This document shows, piece after piece, positions 8,757 through 18,513 of a stretch of 64,000 nucleotides of DNA. Position numbers and translations under genes: made by a program. Numbering within the stretch: position 1 is the first letter of the stretch; each line of letters begins with the position of its first letter. Origin of the DNA: Streptobacillus moniliformis DSM 12112 (GTDB lineage: Bacteria; Fusobacteriota; Fusobacteriia; Fusobacteriales; Leptotrichiaceae); contig NC_013515.1 of the NCBI RefSeq assembly GCF_000024565.1, positions 124,001 to 188,000 of the forward strand, written 5' to 3'. The notes under the pieces were generated by a model, which had not been told where the DNA came from, did no database searches, and saw only the letters and a program-made list of their open reading frames with translations.

Positions 8757-10972
8757 AAAAAATAATAGTATTTTTAGCTTTAATTGTAGGAATTTTAAGT
8801 TTTAATAATCAAAGTAAAGAAATAGAGGGTATGAAATTAAAATGGAAAGAATTTCTTTTAAATATACCCCATGACATTTCATTAAAAGAAATATCTAAAG
8901 AAAACAAGGAAAAAAATATAGATAAATTAAATAAAAGCTCAAAAGATATTCTAAATAAAATGAGAGTGTATGAAACGCAGGATTATGTATTTAAAGATTA
9001 TCAAAATATGAGTAGTGGAAATCATATATTAAGATCTTTAAAGGATATACAAACTTTAATAAAGGCATATCTTACACCAGATACTAATGTTTATAAAGAT
9101 AAAGAAGTAAAAGAAATGATAAATATTGGTCTTGAAATCATATCTGAAAGAGGATATGTAGTAGGAGCTATGGAAAAAGGTAACTGGTGGGAATGGGAAA
9201 TTGGTATACCTAAGACATTAAATGAAATATTAATTATGGGAGAAGAGATAATAGAAAGTGAGATTTCATCTAAACTTTTAAAAGCTTCATATTATTTCCA
9301 ACCAGATCCAGAATTTTCAGGATTATCACCAGCAGCAAGAACATCAACAAGCCCTAATAAAAGAGTTTCAAAAGGTGGAAATAGAATGGATACTGCCTTA
9401 GTAACTTATGGTAGAGGAATAATAGAAAAAAATGCTTCTGAAATTAAAAGAGCCATAAATTCAGTAGCAGTAGTTGGAGAATACGTTGAAAAAGGGGATG
9501 GGTTTTATAAAGATCATTCATTTATTCAACATGAAAATGTAGCATATAGTGGAACTTATGGACAGGTATTATTAAATGGACTTGCACAATTTATATACTT
9601 AACAGGAGATACTTCATTTGAAATAAATAATCCCAGCATTATTAATATTTATGATGTAATAATAAAAGGTTATTCATATTTATTAATAAATGGTGGTATT
9701 AATGATTCAGTTAATGGAAGATCTATAAGTAGAGATGATTCAAGTGATTTAGGAAGAGCTAAACCTATTATAAACTCACTTGCTTTAATTTCTCGTGGTG
9801 CTAATAGTGAATATAGAAGTAAAATAGAATCTATAGTTAAGAAAGCAATACTTGATAATAATTTTGAATATATGCCTGATAGTGTTAATAATTTAGTAAT
9901 AGCAAATATTTTAAATGAGATAGTAAAAGATAAAAATATTAAACCTTTAGATGTTAGAGGAACTAAAGTATTTTCATATATGGATAGAGCAGTATCTATA
10001 GGTAAAAATGGTATAAAATTTGCTATATCTATGCACTCAAATAGAATAGCAAATTATGAAACTATGAATAAGGAGAATATAAGAGGTTGGTATACAGGAG
10101 ATGGAATGACATATATCTATACTAATAATTCATCTGATTTTGTAGAATATTGGCCAACTGTAAGCTTACTTAGATTACCAGGTACTACAGAAAGTGTAAA
10201 TAGAAGAGAAGTAGCAACAGGAGAGAGAAGATTTCCTAAGGATTTAAGCCCTAAGACATGGGTTGGTGGAGCAGATAATGGAAGCGAAGCTTTTATAGGT
10301 ATGGATTTTATTTCTTGGAACAATTTAACAGAGGCTAAGAAAAGCTATTTACTATTAGATGGAGTTATGATAGCTGTTGGGTCAAATATTGAAAGTAGTG
10401 ATGGAGAAATAATAACAGTTGTTGATAATAGAATTAATAATGAGAGTGCAAAGAAAATAGTTTATACACCTTTAATGGATACTAAAATAGAAAAAAGTGT
10501 AGTTGAAAGAACAGGAAGTTTTAAGAAAATAGGTGGTAAAAAAGATACTCCTATTACTAAAGAATTTGTAGAATTAATAATTAAACATGGAAATAATCCT
10601 AAAAATGGTAAATATGCTTATGCTGTTTCTGACAAAGAAGTAAAAGGAGTTTTAATAAAAAGATTAGATAATGTTGCACATATTATAAAAAAAGATAATA
10701 TATTAGCAATTAATTCTTGGAAATCAGATAAATTGTATTTTGATGGAATAGAGATAAATAATGAGATATCTTTAATTAGAAAAGTAAATGGTACTAATGT
10801 TAGCTTAACTATAGCAGATCCTAATCATAGATTATCAGAAGCTAAAATAGTTTTAGATGGATATTATACAAGTAAAGATTTACCAGTTATAAATAAAAAT
10901 AATAAAACTATAATAACATTTAAATTAGATAAAAATGGTATGAGTAAAACAATAAATTTAATAAAAAAATAG
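8753..10972 (+). CDS. PL8 hyaluronate/chondroitin lyase, exported
   Basis: This 739-residue lyase has a signal peptide (MKKIIVFLALIVGILSF) without a lipobox, so it acts in the periplasm or outside. The catalytic residues of the family are recognisable: Asn210 in GGNRMD, and His260 and Tyr269 in FIQHENVAYSGTYG, with the same nine-residue His-Tyr spacing as pneumococcal hyaluronate lyase. An aromatic patch (GNWWEWEIG near residue 143) would hold the sugar chain. The central and C-terminal beta domains follow (GWYTGDGMTYIY, RLPGTT). At about 740 residues it is the compact form without extra carbohydrate-binding domains. It produces the unsaturated disaccharides taken up by the ABC system upstream. 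Confidence 0.93.
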   Translation: MKKIIVFLALIVGILSFNNQSKEIEGMKLKWKEFLLNIPHDISLKEISKENKEKNIDKLNKSSKDILNKMRVYETQDYVFKDYQNMSSGNHILRSLKDIQTLIKAYLTPDTNVYKDKEVKEMINIGLEIISERGYVVGAMEKGNWWEWEIGIPKTLNEILIMGEEIIESEISSKLLKASYYFQPDPEFSGLSPAARTSTSPNKRVSKGGNRMDTALVTYGRGIIEKNASEIKRAINSVAVVGEYVEKGDGFYKDHSFIQHENVAYSGTYGQVLLNGLAQFIYLTGDTSFEINNPSIINIYDVIIKGYSYLLINGGINDSVNGRSISRDDSSDLGRAKPIINSLALISRGANSEYRSKIESIVKKAILDNNFEYMPDSVNNLVIANILNEIVKDKNIKPLDVRGTKVFSYMDRAVSIGKNGIKFAISMHSNRIANYETMNKENIRGWYTGDGMTYIYTNNSSDFVEYWPTVSLLRLPGTTESVNRREVATGERRFPKDLSPKTWVGGADNGSEAFIGMDFISWNNLTEAKKSYLLLDGVMIAVGSNIESSDGEIITVVDNRINNESAKKIVYTPLMDTKIEKSVVERTGSFKKIGGKKDTPITKEFVELIIKHGNNPKNGKYAYAVSDKEVKGVLIKRLDNVAHIIKKDNILAINSWKSDKLYFDGIEINNEISLIRKVNGTNVSLTIADPNHRLSEAKIVLDGYYTSKDLPVINKNNKTIITFKLDKNGMSKTINLIKK

Positions 10973-10984
10973 ATAGGAATATTT

Positions 10985-12388
10985 ATGAATAAGAAATATA
11001 ACTTAATTTTTCTTTTTGCAGATCAATGGAGAAGAAATGCAGCAGGTTTTGTAGGAACAGAAGATGTAATTACACCTAATATAGATGAATTTTCTAAAGA
11101 ATCATTAGTTTTTACTAATGCTGTGAGTACAGGGCCTTTATGTTCTCCGAGTAGAGCAAGTATACTTACTGGTACATATCCAGCAACTCATGGGGTATGG
11201 ACTAATTGTAAAACAGGACTATATGATGTATGGTTAAAAGAAGAATCAATAACAATAACAGATGTATTAAAAGAAAATGATTACTATATAGGATATATAG
11301 GGAAATGGCATTTAGATAATCCTGAAGAAAATGTTGAAGAAAAACCAAAATCAGGTGCTAGAGATTGGGATGCCTATACTCCACCAGGTAAAAAAAGACA
11401 TGGTATAGATTATTGGTATTCATATGGAGCATATGATAATCATTTAAAACCACATTATTGGGAAAATAGTCATAACATGATAGAAATAGATAAGTGGTCA
11501 GTTGAGCATGAAACAGATAAAGCTATAGAATTTTTAGACAAGAATAAGGATAATCCATTTGCACTATTTTTATCATGGAATCCACCTCATACACCACTTG
11601 ATTTAGTTCCTGAAAAATACATTGACCTTTATAAGGATAAAAAATTAAGAGTAAGTGATAATGTAATATTAAATAATGTAATAGATCATACAGAATCTAT
11701 GCCTGAAGCCCTTAATTTTACTGAAGATGGATTTCAAGATGCATTAAGAAAATATTATGCTGCAATAAGTGGTATAGATGAACATTTTGGAAGATTAATA
11801 GATTATTTAAAAGAAAATAATATATATGAAAATAGTATAATAGTTCTTACAGCAGATCATGGAGAAATGTTATGTTCTCATGGGCTGTGGAGTAAACATG
11901 TATGGTATGAAGAATCTATAGGTGTTCCATTTATGATTAAATTTGGTGATAATAGAGGAATTACTGAAAGTGTATTAAGTGGAGTAGATATTATGCCAAC
12001 CTTATTATCATTATTAGATTTAAAAATACCAAAAACTGTTGAAGGAAAAGATTTAAAGGAAGTAATAATTAATTTAGAAGAAGATTTAGAAAATAAAGCA
12101 ATAATTGCAGCATATCCTGGTCAAATAAAGGCTATAGAAAAATTCAAAAAAGAGAATTTAAATAATCTTGATTTTGGTTGGAGGGCAGTTAAAAGCAGAG
12201 AACATACTTTTGTAATTAATAAAGGGTATGAACCTGGAAGAGATATAGAAACTTTACTATATGATAATGTAAAAGATATATATCAACTTAATCCTAAAAT
12301 TATTAAAAATATCAGTGAAGATAAAATTGCAAGCAAGTTAAATGCTATTTTACAGAAGTGGTTAAAAGAACATAATGATGGATTTTAA
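10985..12388 (+). CDS. Sulfatase, Cys-type, for GAG disaccharides
   Basis: This 467-residue arylsulfatase-family enzyme has the formylglycine signature CSPSR at Cys53, followed by ASILTG. Metal-binding segments are FLFADQWRRN near the N-terminus and LTADHGEMLCSHGLW near residue 290. There is no signal peptide, so it removes sulfate from imported unsaturated disaccharides in the cytosol. Cys-type sulfatases in anaerobes need an anaerobic sulfatase-maturating radical-SAM enzyme, and none is encoded in this window. Its place between the PL8 lyase and GH88 supports chondroitin-sulfate disaccharides. The position of the sulfate removed is unknown. Confidence 0.92.
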   Translation: MNKKYNLIFLFADQWRRNAAGFVGTEDVITPNIDEFSKESLVFTNAVSTGPLCSPSRASILTGTYPATHGVWTNCKTGLYDVWLKEESITITDVLKENDYYIGYIGKWHLDNPEENVEEKPKSGARDWDAYTPPGKKRHGIDYWYSYGAYDNHLKPHYWENSHNMIEIDKWSVEHETDKAIEFLDKNKDNPFALFLSWNPPHTPLDLVPEKYIDLYKDKKLRVSDNVILNNVIDHTESMPEALNFTEDGFQDALRKYYAAISGIDEHFGRLIDYLKENNIYENSIIVLTADHGEMLCSHGLWSKHVWYEESIGVPFMIKFGDNRGITESVLSGVDIMPTLLSLLDLKIPKTVEGKDLKEVIINLEEDLENKAIIAAYPGQIKAIEKFKKENLNNLDFGWRAVKSREHTFVINKGYEPGRDIETLLYDNVKDIYQLNPKIIKNISEDKIASKLNAILQKWLKEHNDGF

Positions 12389-12401
12389 ATGAGGAGATTT
12401 T

Positions 12402-13586
12402 ATGGAATTATTTAAGGAAGTAATAGAAAAATTTGAAAAAGTAGAATTAAAAGATGAGATAATTTATAGAGGGTTACATGAAGCATTAACAAAGGTTGAT
12501 CAAAATGGTAATGTATTTATAAATACTTTCCCTAGACCATCAAGTGTTAATAATATTTATCCTGGCATATTAAATGGTGGAGAATGGGATGATTGGACTA
12601 GTGGATTTTGGACAGGTATATTATGGCTTTCATATGAGATTACATTAGAAGAAAAATACAAAAAAATTGCAGATTATCAATTAAAGACATATAAGGAAAG
12701 AATAGACAATAATATAGCAGTAGATCATCATGATTTAGGATTTTTATATATTCCATCAGTTGTTGCAAATTACAAAATAACTAATTCTGATGTAGCAAAA
12801 GCAACAGGTATTAAAGCTGCTGATGTTTTAATGAGAAGATATAGAGAAAAAGGAGAATTTATTCAAGCTTGGGGAGTTTTAGATAAACCAGAAGATTATA
12901 GATTAATTATAGATTGTAATTTAAATGTACCTTTACTTTTCTGGGCAAGTGATGTTACAGGTGATGATAAATATAGAAAAGTTGCTACTAAACATTTAGA
13001 AACAGTGTCTAAGGTTATTATTAGAGATAATGGAACAACTTTCCATACTTTCTATTTTGATAGTAAAACAGGAGCTCCTTTAAAAGGTGTTACAGCTCAA
13101 GGTAAATCAGATGATTCAACTTGGGCAAGAGGACAGGCTTGGGGAGTATATGGATTTGCTTTAGCATATAAGTATATGAGAGATGAAAAGTATATAGAGA
13201 TATATAAGAAAGTAACTAACACTTTCTTAAATAAATTACCTGAGGATAATGTATGTTATTGGGATATGGATTTCAAACCTGAGGATATGGAAGAAAGAGA
13301 TAGTTCTTCATCAGCTATAGCTATTTGTGGTATCTTAGAAATGAATAAATATTTATCAGATGATGATCCTCATAAACAGCTTTACTATAACGCTGCAAAG
13401 GCAATGATGAAATCACTAATAGAAAAATATACAACTAAAGATATAAATTCAAATGCTTTATTAAAAGAAGCAGTTTATTCAAAACCACATAATATTGGAG
13501 TAGGAGAGAGCTGTATATGGGGAGATTATTTCTATATGGAAGCTTTAGTTAGATTATTAAAACCAGAGTGGAATATTTATTGGTAA
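12402..13586 (+). CDS. ugl: Unsaturated glucuronyl hydrolase (GH88)
   Basis: This 394-residue (alpha/alpha)6-barrel hydrolase has the family's usual length. The two catalytic-site aspartates are visible: Asp111 in DHHDLGFL and Asp171 in IDCNLNVPLLFWA. It splits unsaturated GAG disaccharides into the amino sugar and an unsaturated uronate that rearranges to the KduI substrate. It is cytosolic with no signal sequence, and begins 13 bp after the sulfatase behind GAGGAG. The equivalent enzyme in S. moniliformis is Smon0127. The assignment is firm. Confidence 0.95.
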   Translation: MELFKEVIEKFEKVELKDEIIYRGLHEALTKVDQNGNVFINTFPRPSSVNNIYPGILNGGEWDDWTSGFWTGILWLSYEITLEEKYKKIADYQLKTYKERIDNNIAVDHHDLGFLYIPSVVANYKITNSDVAKATGIKAADVLMRRYREKGEFIQAWGVLDKPEDYRLIIDCNLNVPLLFWASDVTGDDKYRKVATKHLETVSKVIIRDNGTTFHTFYFDSKTGAPLKGVTAQGKSDDSTWARGQAWGVYGFALAYKYMRDEKYIEIYKKVTNTFLNKLPEDNVCYWDMDFKPEDMEERDSSSSAIAICGILEMNKYLSDDDPHKQLYYNAAKAMMKSLIEKYTTKDINSNALLKEAVYSKPHNIGVGESCIWGDYFYMEALVRLLKPEWNIYW

Positions 13587-13595
13587 GGAGAAAAT

Positions 13596-15674
13596 ATGAA
13601 GAAATTAGTATTTTTATCGTTATTGGGAATATTGTTACATGCAAATGAGGCTAAAACTAGTGGATTTTTAAGAAGTGATTTAAAATATACACATAAATTA
13701 AAAGAATTTGAATATGACATTAATGGTGTTAGGACTAAGAATATAGGAAAACCTTTAATAACTAGTACTAATTTAGATTTAGATAGTGGGATGTATTTTT
13801 ATGAAAACAAAAATCTTTTTCTTTTTGGTGGAGTAGATACACAAAATAAAAAAGAAGAAAAGAAGAAAGATAATAAATATGCAAATTACTATTTTGGTGC
13901 AAGATTAGATGCTCCAATCAGTGAAAATTTTGATTTAATTTTAACTGTTGGGCATAAAAAAGGATATATTAAGACTAAAAATGTAACAGAAGATGGTAAG
14001 CTTAAAGTTAAAAAGGAAGAAACTAAAAAAGTATTTGAAAATGCTGTAAATGAACATGCTAAGGTTAGGAATAAGAAAAGTAATTTAAAAGAAGCTGGAT
14101 ATAGTTTAGATGTTGATAGAAATACAATAATTTCTGCTGTTTTAAATGGAAGAGTAAATAGAAAATTTAATTTAATTCTAGGTTCTATTTATACTAGTGA
14201 TAATATGAAATTTGGAACACATAAATATGAAGGCTTTGTAATAACATCAGGTAGGATTTCAAGAAAAAGCTTTTTAAAAACAGAAAATAGCTACATTATA
14301 GATAAAAATAATATAGATGAATTTGGAGGAATAAAATCAAAGTATAGTATATCTACAAAGTTATCCTCCAAAAGAAATATTGAAAATATCTTAGTATTTG
14401 AAGCTAAAAAATTAGCTAAAGTAAATGACTTTAAATTTGTATCTTCAAATGAGTATAAGGATAATATAAAAAATGTAAATATAAATACTAAAATTAATTA
14501 CGAGGCATTAATAAAGGCATATAAGGGTGGAGATTATGAACATAAACCTGAAGTAAAAATTAATATACAATATTATAAAAATAATATAAAACTTATTTCT
14601 AGTCTTGAAAATAAGTTAAAGATTAAACATGATTTTTCTAAAAATGCATTAGTTAAAGAATTTAAAAATACCCTTATATCTGAAATAAGTCTAGTTAATA
14701 CAAAACATAGTATAAATAATAGATTTGATTTTAAATATAGTTTAATAACTGATAAACAGAAAAATAATAAATATAAGTTTACTCATGAAATATTAATAGG
14801 GCCTAGTTTATGGTATAAAAAAAATAATTTAAATTCTACTATAAATTTAAGATATGGGATAAAGCATGATGGAAAAGTAAATAATGATATTTTTACTACA
14901 GTTTTTAATGAAAAGAAATATGATATAAACAATAATGAGATAAATTTGAATTTAAATTTATATAACTATATTAATTTTGAAACATTAAAATTTAAAAAAA
15001 GTAATAAATTATCTAATATATTTCTTGTAAGCTCTAGTTTTAAATATGTAAATACTTATGAACAACTTAAAAGCACATTATTTGGAGAATTACAGTACTA
15101 TAATTTATTTAAAGAAAAAAGTAATTCAAAAGATAAAGATATGGCAAATACTATATTATCTAAATTGAATTTAGAATTAAGATATTTGATGATAAAAGAT
15201 GTTACTACTGTATTTAATTTAAATAATACTTATGGATATAATTTGTTAGATCAAGAAAATTTTAAAATTTTTTCTGACTATATAAAAAACTATGGTTCTG
15301 GTAAGTATAAGGATAAAAAATATACAAATTTAGATAACTATATTAAAAAAACAAGTACAATAAATGCGGTGCATTCCTATAGAATGAATCCTAAATTTTC
15401 ATTGGTTATTAGAAAGTTAGAAGGTAGATTACAACTTATACCATATATAGAGGGTGTACTTGATTTTAGAAAATATAGATATAATACAGCTTCTTATGCA
15501 AAAGAATTAGAAAATAAGAAGAAGGAATTAGAAAAAGCAAAACAAGGTAGTAATGAAAGAAAAAATAAACTTAAAATACATCAAGATGCCATTAAGAATG
15601 CAGAGTTTAATAAGAAATTTAATTTTAGAAATTTTGAAGGAAGAATAGGATTAAATATTAAATACACATGGTAA
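13596..15674 (+). CDS. Outer-membrane beta-barrel protein ending the GAG operon
   Basis: This 692-residue protein has a signal peptide (MKKLVFLSLLGILLHANEA), alternating beta-strand-rich sequence throughout and a C-terminal aromatic residue (IGLNIKYTW), as expected for BAM-inserted barrels. It is rich in Lys and Asn. It lies 9 bp after the GH88 gene behind AAGGAG, and a terminator-like hairpin follows, so it is the last gene of the GAG operon. I do not recognise a named family. Since the organism needs a route for GAG fragments across the outer membrane and no SusCD pair is seen, a porin or GAG-binding role is a reasonable inference, not shown by sequence. Confidence 0.7.
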   Translation: MKKLVFLSLLGILLHANEAKTSGFLRSDLKYTHKLKEFEYDINGVRTKNIGKPLITSTNLDLDSGMYFYENKNLFLFGGVDTQNKKEEKKKDNKYANYYFGARLDAPISENFDLILTVGHKKGYIKTKNVTEDGKLKVKKEETKKVFENAVNEHAKVRNKKSNLKEAGYSLDVDRNTIISAVLNGRVNRKFNLILGSIYTSDNMKFGTHKYEGFVITSGRISRKSFLKTENSYIIDKNNIDEFGGIKSKYSISTKLSSKRNIENILVFEAKKLAKVNDFKFVSSNEYKDNIKNVNINTKINYEALIKAYKGGDYEHKPEVKINIQYYKNNIKLISSLENKLKIKHDFSKNALVKEFKNTLISEISLVNTKHSINNRFDFKYSLITDKQKNNKYKFTHEILIGPSLWYKKNNLNSTINLRYGIKHDGKVNNDIFTTVFNEKKYDINNNEINLNLNLYNYINFETLKFKKSNKLSNIFLVSSSFKYVNTYEQLKSTLFGELQYYNLFKEKSNSKDKDMANTILSKLNLELRYLMIKDVTTVFNLNNTYGYNLLDQENFKIFSDYIKNYGSGKYKDKKYTNLDNYIKKTSTINAVHSYRMNPKFSLVIRKLEGRLQLIPYIEGVLDFRKYRYNTASYAKELENKKKELEKAKQGSNERKNKLKIHQDAIKNAEFNKKFNFRNFEGRIGLNIKYTW

Positions 15675-15680
15675 TTATTT

Positions 15681-15712
15681 GGGGGTAAATTTTTAAAATT
15701 TACTCTCTTTTT
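15681..15712 (+). terminator. Probable terminator of the GAG operon
   Basis: The inverted repeat GTAAATTT / AAATTTAC with a short loop is followed by TCTCTTTTT. The stem is AT-rich and weak, so the terminator is probable rather than certain. Confidence 0.5.
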
Positions 15713-15755
15713 AAATTTATTAGTTAATTTTGTTTTAATTTAACTAAAATTGAGG

Positions 15756-15761
15756 TATAAT
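15756..15761 (+). promoter_or_regulatory. Candidate -10 box upstream of the small lipoprotein gene
   Basis: A perfect TATAAT lies 30 bp before the start at 15792. Only a weak -35 (TTGTTT, 20 bp upstream) is visible. Confidence 0.4.
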
Positions 15762-15791
15762 ATTTAAAATATGTATTATTTAGGAGGAAAA

Positions 15792-16289
15792 ATGAAGAAA
15801 ATATTCGGCTTTTTATTATTGTTATTAGTTACTATTTCATGTAGTACAGTACCGAGGCTTAGTCCAGAAGAAGTAAGGGTTATGACAACTAGGGTGTATA
15901 ATAAGCCTATGAAAGATGTGTTTTTAGCAACAAGAAATATGATAGTTGATAAGGAATATAATATTATTACAGCTGATTTAGAAGCTGGATTTATTAAAGG
16001 ATATTCAGAAGTTCAAACTAGCGATGAAGCATTCAATGTTCTTATAGGAGCTAAAACATCTAAGAACAATACTATTCAAGCAGTATTTACTCAAAAAGAA
16101 GCTGGAATAGAGGTAAGATTATTAGTTAGTGAACAATATAAAGAAGAAGATGGAATTGGTATATTAGATATATTATCACTTGATTTTAGAACAACAAAAA
16201 AACATTCAAAATTAACACCAATATATAATTTAGAATTGTATAATCATTTATTTGATTTAATTCAAATAGAACTTAATAAACAAAAATAG
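15792..16289 (+). CDS. Small lipoprotein of unknown function
   Basis: A protein of about 165 residues with a clear lipoprotein signal: MKKIFGFLLLLLVTISCS, with Cys at residue 17 of this start. The upstream in-frame ATG at 15771 overlaps the Shine-Dalgarno sequence GGAGGA, so the start at 15792 is preferred. The mature part contains a segment like periplasmic lipoproteins that adopt small alpha/beta folds (YNKPMKDVFLATRNMIVDK, then DLEAGFIKGYSE), but I do not recognise a functional family. It starts a short operon with the OsmC-like and B3/B4 genes. Confidence 0.75.
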   Translation: MKKIFGFLLLLLVTISCSTVPRLSPEEVRVMTTRVYNKPMKDVFLATRNMIVDKEYNIITADLEAGFIKGYSEVQTSDEAFNVLIGAKTSKNNTIQAVFTQKEAGIEVRLLVSEQYKEEDGIGILDILSLDFRTTKKHSKLTPIYNLELYNHLFDLIQIELNKQK

Positions 16290-16297
16290 GAGGGAAA

Positions 16298-16666
16298 ATG
16301 TATATTACAAAAGGTGAAAGTATAAAAGGGTATGAAGTTAGCACAGAAACTAATGGAAGTGTATATAATATGGATTATAAGAAATTAAATCCTATAGGAA
16401 CAAGTCCAGTAGGTCTTTTAAATTCAGCATTAGTTGGTTGTATAATAATGGTAATTAGATCATATTTCTCAATTATGGGAATGGATGTTAAAGTTGAAGC
16501 TATATCAAAACTTGATGGTATGAATATTGAAATGGATATTAAATTAGATATAGAAGTAAGTGAAGCTGAAATACAAAGAATACTTGCTTATGTTGAGGAA
16601 AAATGTACTGTGCATAAAATGATTTCAAAGGAAGTTAAAATAATAAAAAATATTAGAGGGATATAA
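16298..16666 (+). CDS. OsmC-like protein
   Basis: This 122-residue small cytosolic protein has the OsmC/Ohr fold pattern. An N-terminal strand region is followed by the helix SPVGLLNSALVGCIIMVI, carrying the first Cys, and a second Cys sits in VEEKCTVHKMI. In OsmC/Ohr these paired cysteines reduce organic peroxides; many YhfA-like members are uncharacterised. It lies 8 bp after the lipoprotein gene and its stop overlaps the next ATG (TAATG), indicating coupled translation. Confidence 0.8.
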   Translation: MYITKGESIKGYEVSTETNGSVYNMDYKKLNPIGTSPVGLLNSALVGCIIMVIRSYFSIMGMDVKVEAISKLDGMNIEMDIKLDIEVSEAEIQRILAYVEEKCTVHKMISKEVKIIKNIRGI

Positions 16667-17361
16667 TGAAATTTATTGCAGAAGAAAGTTATTGGAATCT
16701 TTTCCCTAACTCAAAATTAGGTATAGTTTTAATAGAAGATATGAATAATGGGGGAGAAAGCTCAAAAGAGATTAAAGAAGCTCTTATGGCATCAAATGAG
16801 GAAGCTAAAAAATATTTTATTAAAGATAATTTTAGTGAAAATCCAGTTATATCTGTTTGGAGAGAAGCATATCAAAAGTTTAAAACTAAAAAAGGTGTTA
16901 GGTCTTCTATAGAGGCATTACTTAAAAGAGTAGAAAAAGGAAATGAAGTTTCTAGTATTAATCCACTTGTAGATATATATAATACAATTTCATTAAAATA
17001 TGGAATGCCATGTGGGGCAGAAGATAGTGATACTTTTAAAGGAATATTAAGACTTGGTATAACTGAAGGAAATGATGAGTTCTATTTAATAGGTGAGGAT
17101 AAAAATAGCCCTACTTTGCAGGGAGAATTATGCTATAGAGATGATGAAGGGGCAGTATGTAGATGTTTTAACTGGAGAGATGGTAAAAGAACTATGGTTA
17201 CAGATAAAACAAAAAATGCTTTTTTAATTATTGAACTTATTGATAATGAAAGAGAAAAAGAATTAAATGATGCCTTAAATGAAATTGCAGAAAATATAGA
17301 AAAATATTTAATGGCAAAAACTAAGATAGTTATATTATCTAAGGATAATAGAGAAATTTAA
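16666..17361 (+). CDS. B3/B4 tRNA-binding domain protein
   Basis: This 231-residue free-standing protein resembles the B3/B4 domain of phenylalanyl-tRNA synthetase beta, the domain involved in amino-acid editing. Recognisable parts are VWREAYQKFKTKKGVRSSIE near residue 65, a middle segment INPLVDIYNTISLKYGMPCG, and GELCYRDDEGAVCRCFNWRD. Stand-alone B3/B4 proteins are common in bacteria and may hydrolyse mischarged tRNA or free aminoacyl compounds; the substrate here is unknown. Confidence 0.82.
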   Translation: MKFIAEESYWNLFPNSKLGIVLIEDMNNGGESSKEIKEALMASNEEAKKYFIKDNFSENPVISVWREAYQKFKTKKGVRSSIEALLKRVEKGNEVSSINPLVDIYNTISLKYGMPCGAEDSDTFKGILRLGITEGNDEFYLIGEDKNSPTLQGELCYRDDEGAVCRCFNWRDGKRTMVTDKTKNAFLIIELIDNEREKELNDALNEIAENIEKYLMAKTKIVILSKDNREI

Positions 17362-17407
17362 AGTTTTTGCTATTGGTATGATATGTGTTTGAAAACTCTT
17401 AGTTTGA

Positions 17408-17436
17408 TTGTTTTGGTTATTTGCTCATGATATAAT
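17408..17436 (+). promoter_or_regulatory. Promoter of the 17467 beta-barrel gene
   Basis: TTGTTT at 17408-17413 is separated by 17 bp from TATAAT at 17431-17436, and a TGA directly before TATAAT gives an extended -10. The start codon is 30 bp downstream. Confidence 0.65.
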
Positions 17437-17466
17437 TAGTTATAACTTAAAAAGGAGAATTAAGGT

Positions 17467-18483
17467 ATGAAAAAAGGTATATTATTTATGGTTATGTCAT
17501 CATTTACAATCTTTGCAAGTGATATGACATTTGATTTGGAAAACTCCAAACCTTTTGGTGGAGAAGTTGAAACAAATTTTACAGTTTCTAGTGAAATGTC
17601 AAAACAAGACAAGTCAGATTTTTTATTAAAACATAATTTAGGAGTTAAAGCAGAGGTATATGAGCTTATAACTCTTGGTGGAAAAATTGGTTATGGATAT
17701 AAAAATACTGTAAAACAAGTATATCTTGATGTTGAAAATACTGAATTAAATGCTAATGTAAATTTAAGAAAATATGGTAACTTAGGCTTTGGGTATAAAT
17801 TTGGTGGAAATTATGGTTCAGAATTAGAAATTAAATATGCTAATAAGGGTAGAATTAATTCTGCAACTATTGGTGGATATATGTCATATAAAAGAATATT
17901 TACACCTAGTGTAAAAATAGCTGATACAAACTTTATTGCTAGTGGTATGAGAGTAGGAGATGGAGAAATATATGTATCTCATGATGTTAATAAAAATCTT
18001 AGATTAACATATAAAGCTGGGGTTAATGTTAATGTCGATACTCAAAAATTATTTATGACGGGAACTTTAAAGAAAAATGCAATAGAAGCAGATATGAAAA
18101 TTGGAGGGAAGATAGATGTATCTATAAGCCCTAAGGTTACATTTAGTAGCTATAATGAACTAGGTGTTGTAGTTAATAAAATAAATTTAAATATGGCTGA
18201 CATTAGTAATTCTTCAACTTCATTAAGATTTGAAACAGATAATAAGGTAAAAATAATAACAAAAAGAGGAGTTTTAATAACTCCAAAAATGGCATTAAGT
18301 GCAGATAGACTTGAAACAAAATTAAATACAAATTTAAGAGCTGACTATAATATTATTGGAGGTTTATCAGTTAATGGAGGAGTAGGAGTTGAAAATAAGT
18401 TCAAATATGTTTCAGGTAAAACTTTAAAAGAATATGAATCAACAACCCCTTATGCCAAAGGAGGTTTGTTATATAAATGGTAA
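17467..18483 (+). CDS. Outer-membrane beta-barrel protein
   Basis: This 338-residue protein has a signal peptide (MKKGILFMVMSSFTIFAS), repeating amphipathic strands and a C-terminal Trp (GGLLYKW). Glycine-rich, tyrosine-rich strands (GGKIGYGYKN, LGFGYKFGGNYG) are typical of porin-like barrels. It is transcribed alone from its own promoter and ends at a bidirectional terminator. The family is not recognised. Confidence 0.75.
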   Translation: MKKGILFMVMSSFTIFASDMTFDLENSKPFGGEVETNFTVSSEMSKQDKSDFLLKHNLGVKAEVYELITLGGKIGYGYKNTVKQVYLDVENTELNANVNLRKYGNLGFGYKFGGNYGSELEIKYANKGRINSATIGGYMSYKRIFTPSVKIADTNFIASGMRVGDGEIYVSHDVNKNLRLTYKAGVNVNVDTQKLFMTGTLKKNAIEADMKIGGKIDVSISPKVTFSSYNELGVVVNKINLNMADISNSSTSLRFETDNKVKIITKRGVLITPKMALSADRLETKLNTNLRADYNIIGGLSVNGGVGVENKFKYVSGKTLKEYESTTPYAKGGLLYKW

Positions 18484-18513
18484 AAATCCACCTAGGTGGA
18501 TTTTTATATATTT
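18484..18513. terminator. Bidirectional terminator between convergent genes
   Basis: AAAAATCCACC and GGTGGATTTTT form a perfect stem around a tiny CTA loop, with T-runs on both strands. It separates the plus-strand barrel gene from the minus-strand gene ending at 18504. Confidence 0.85.
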
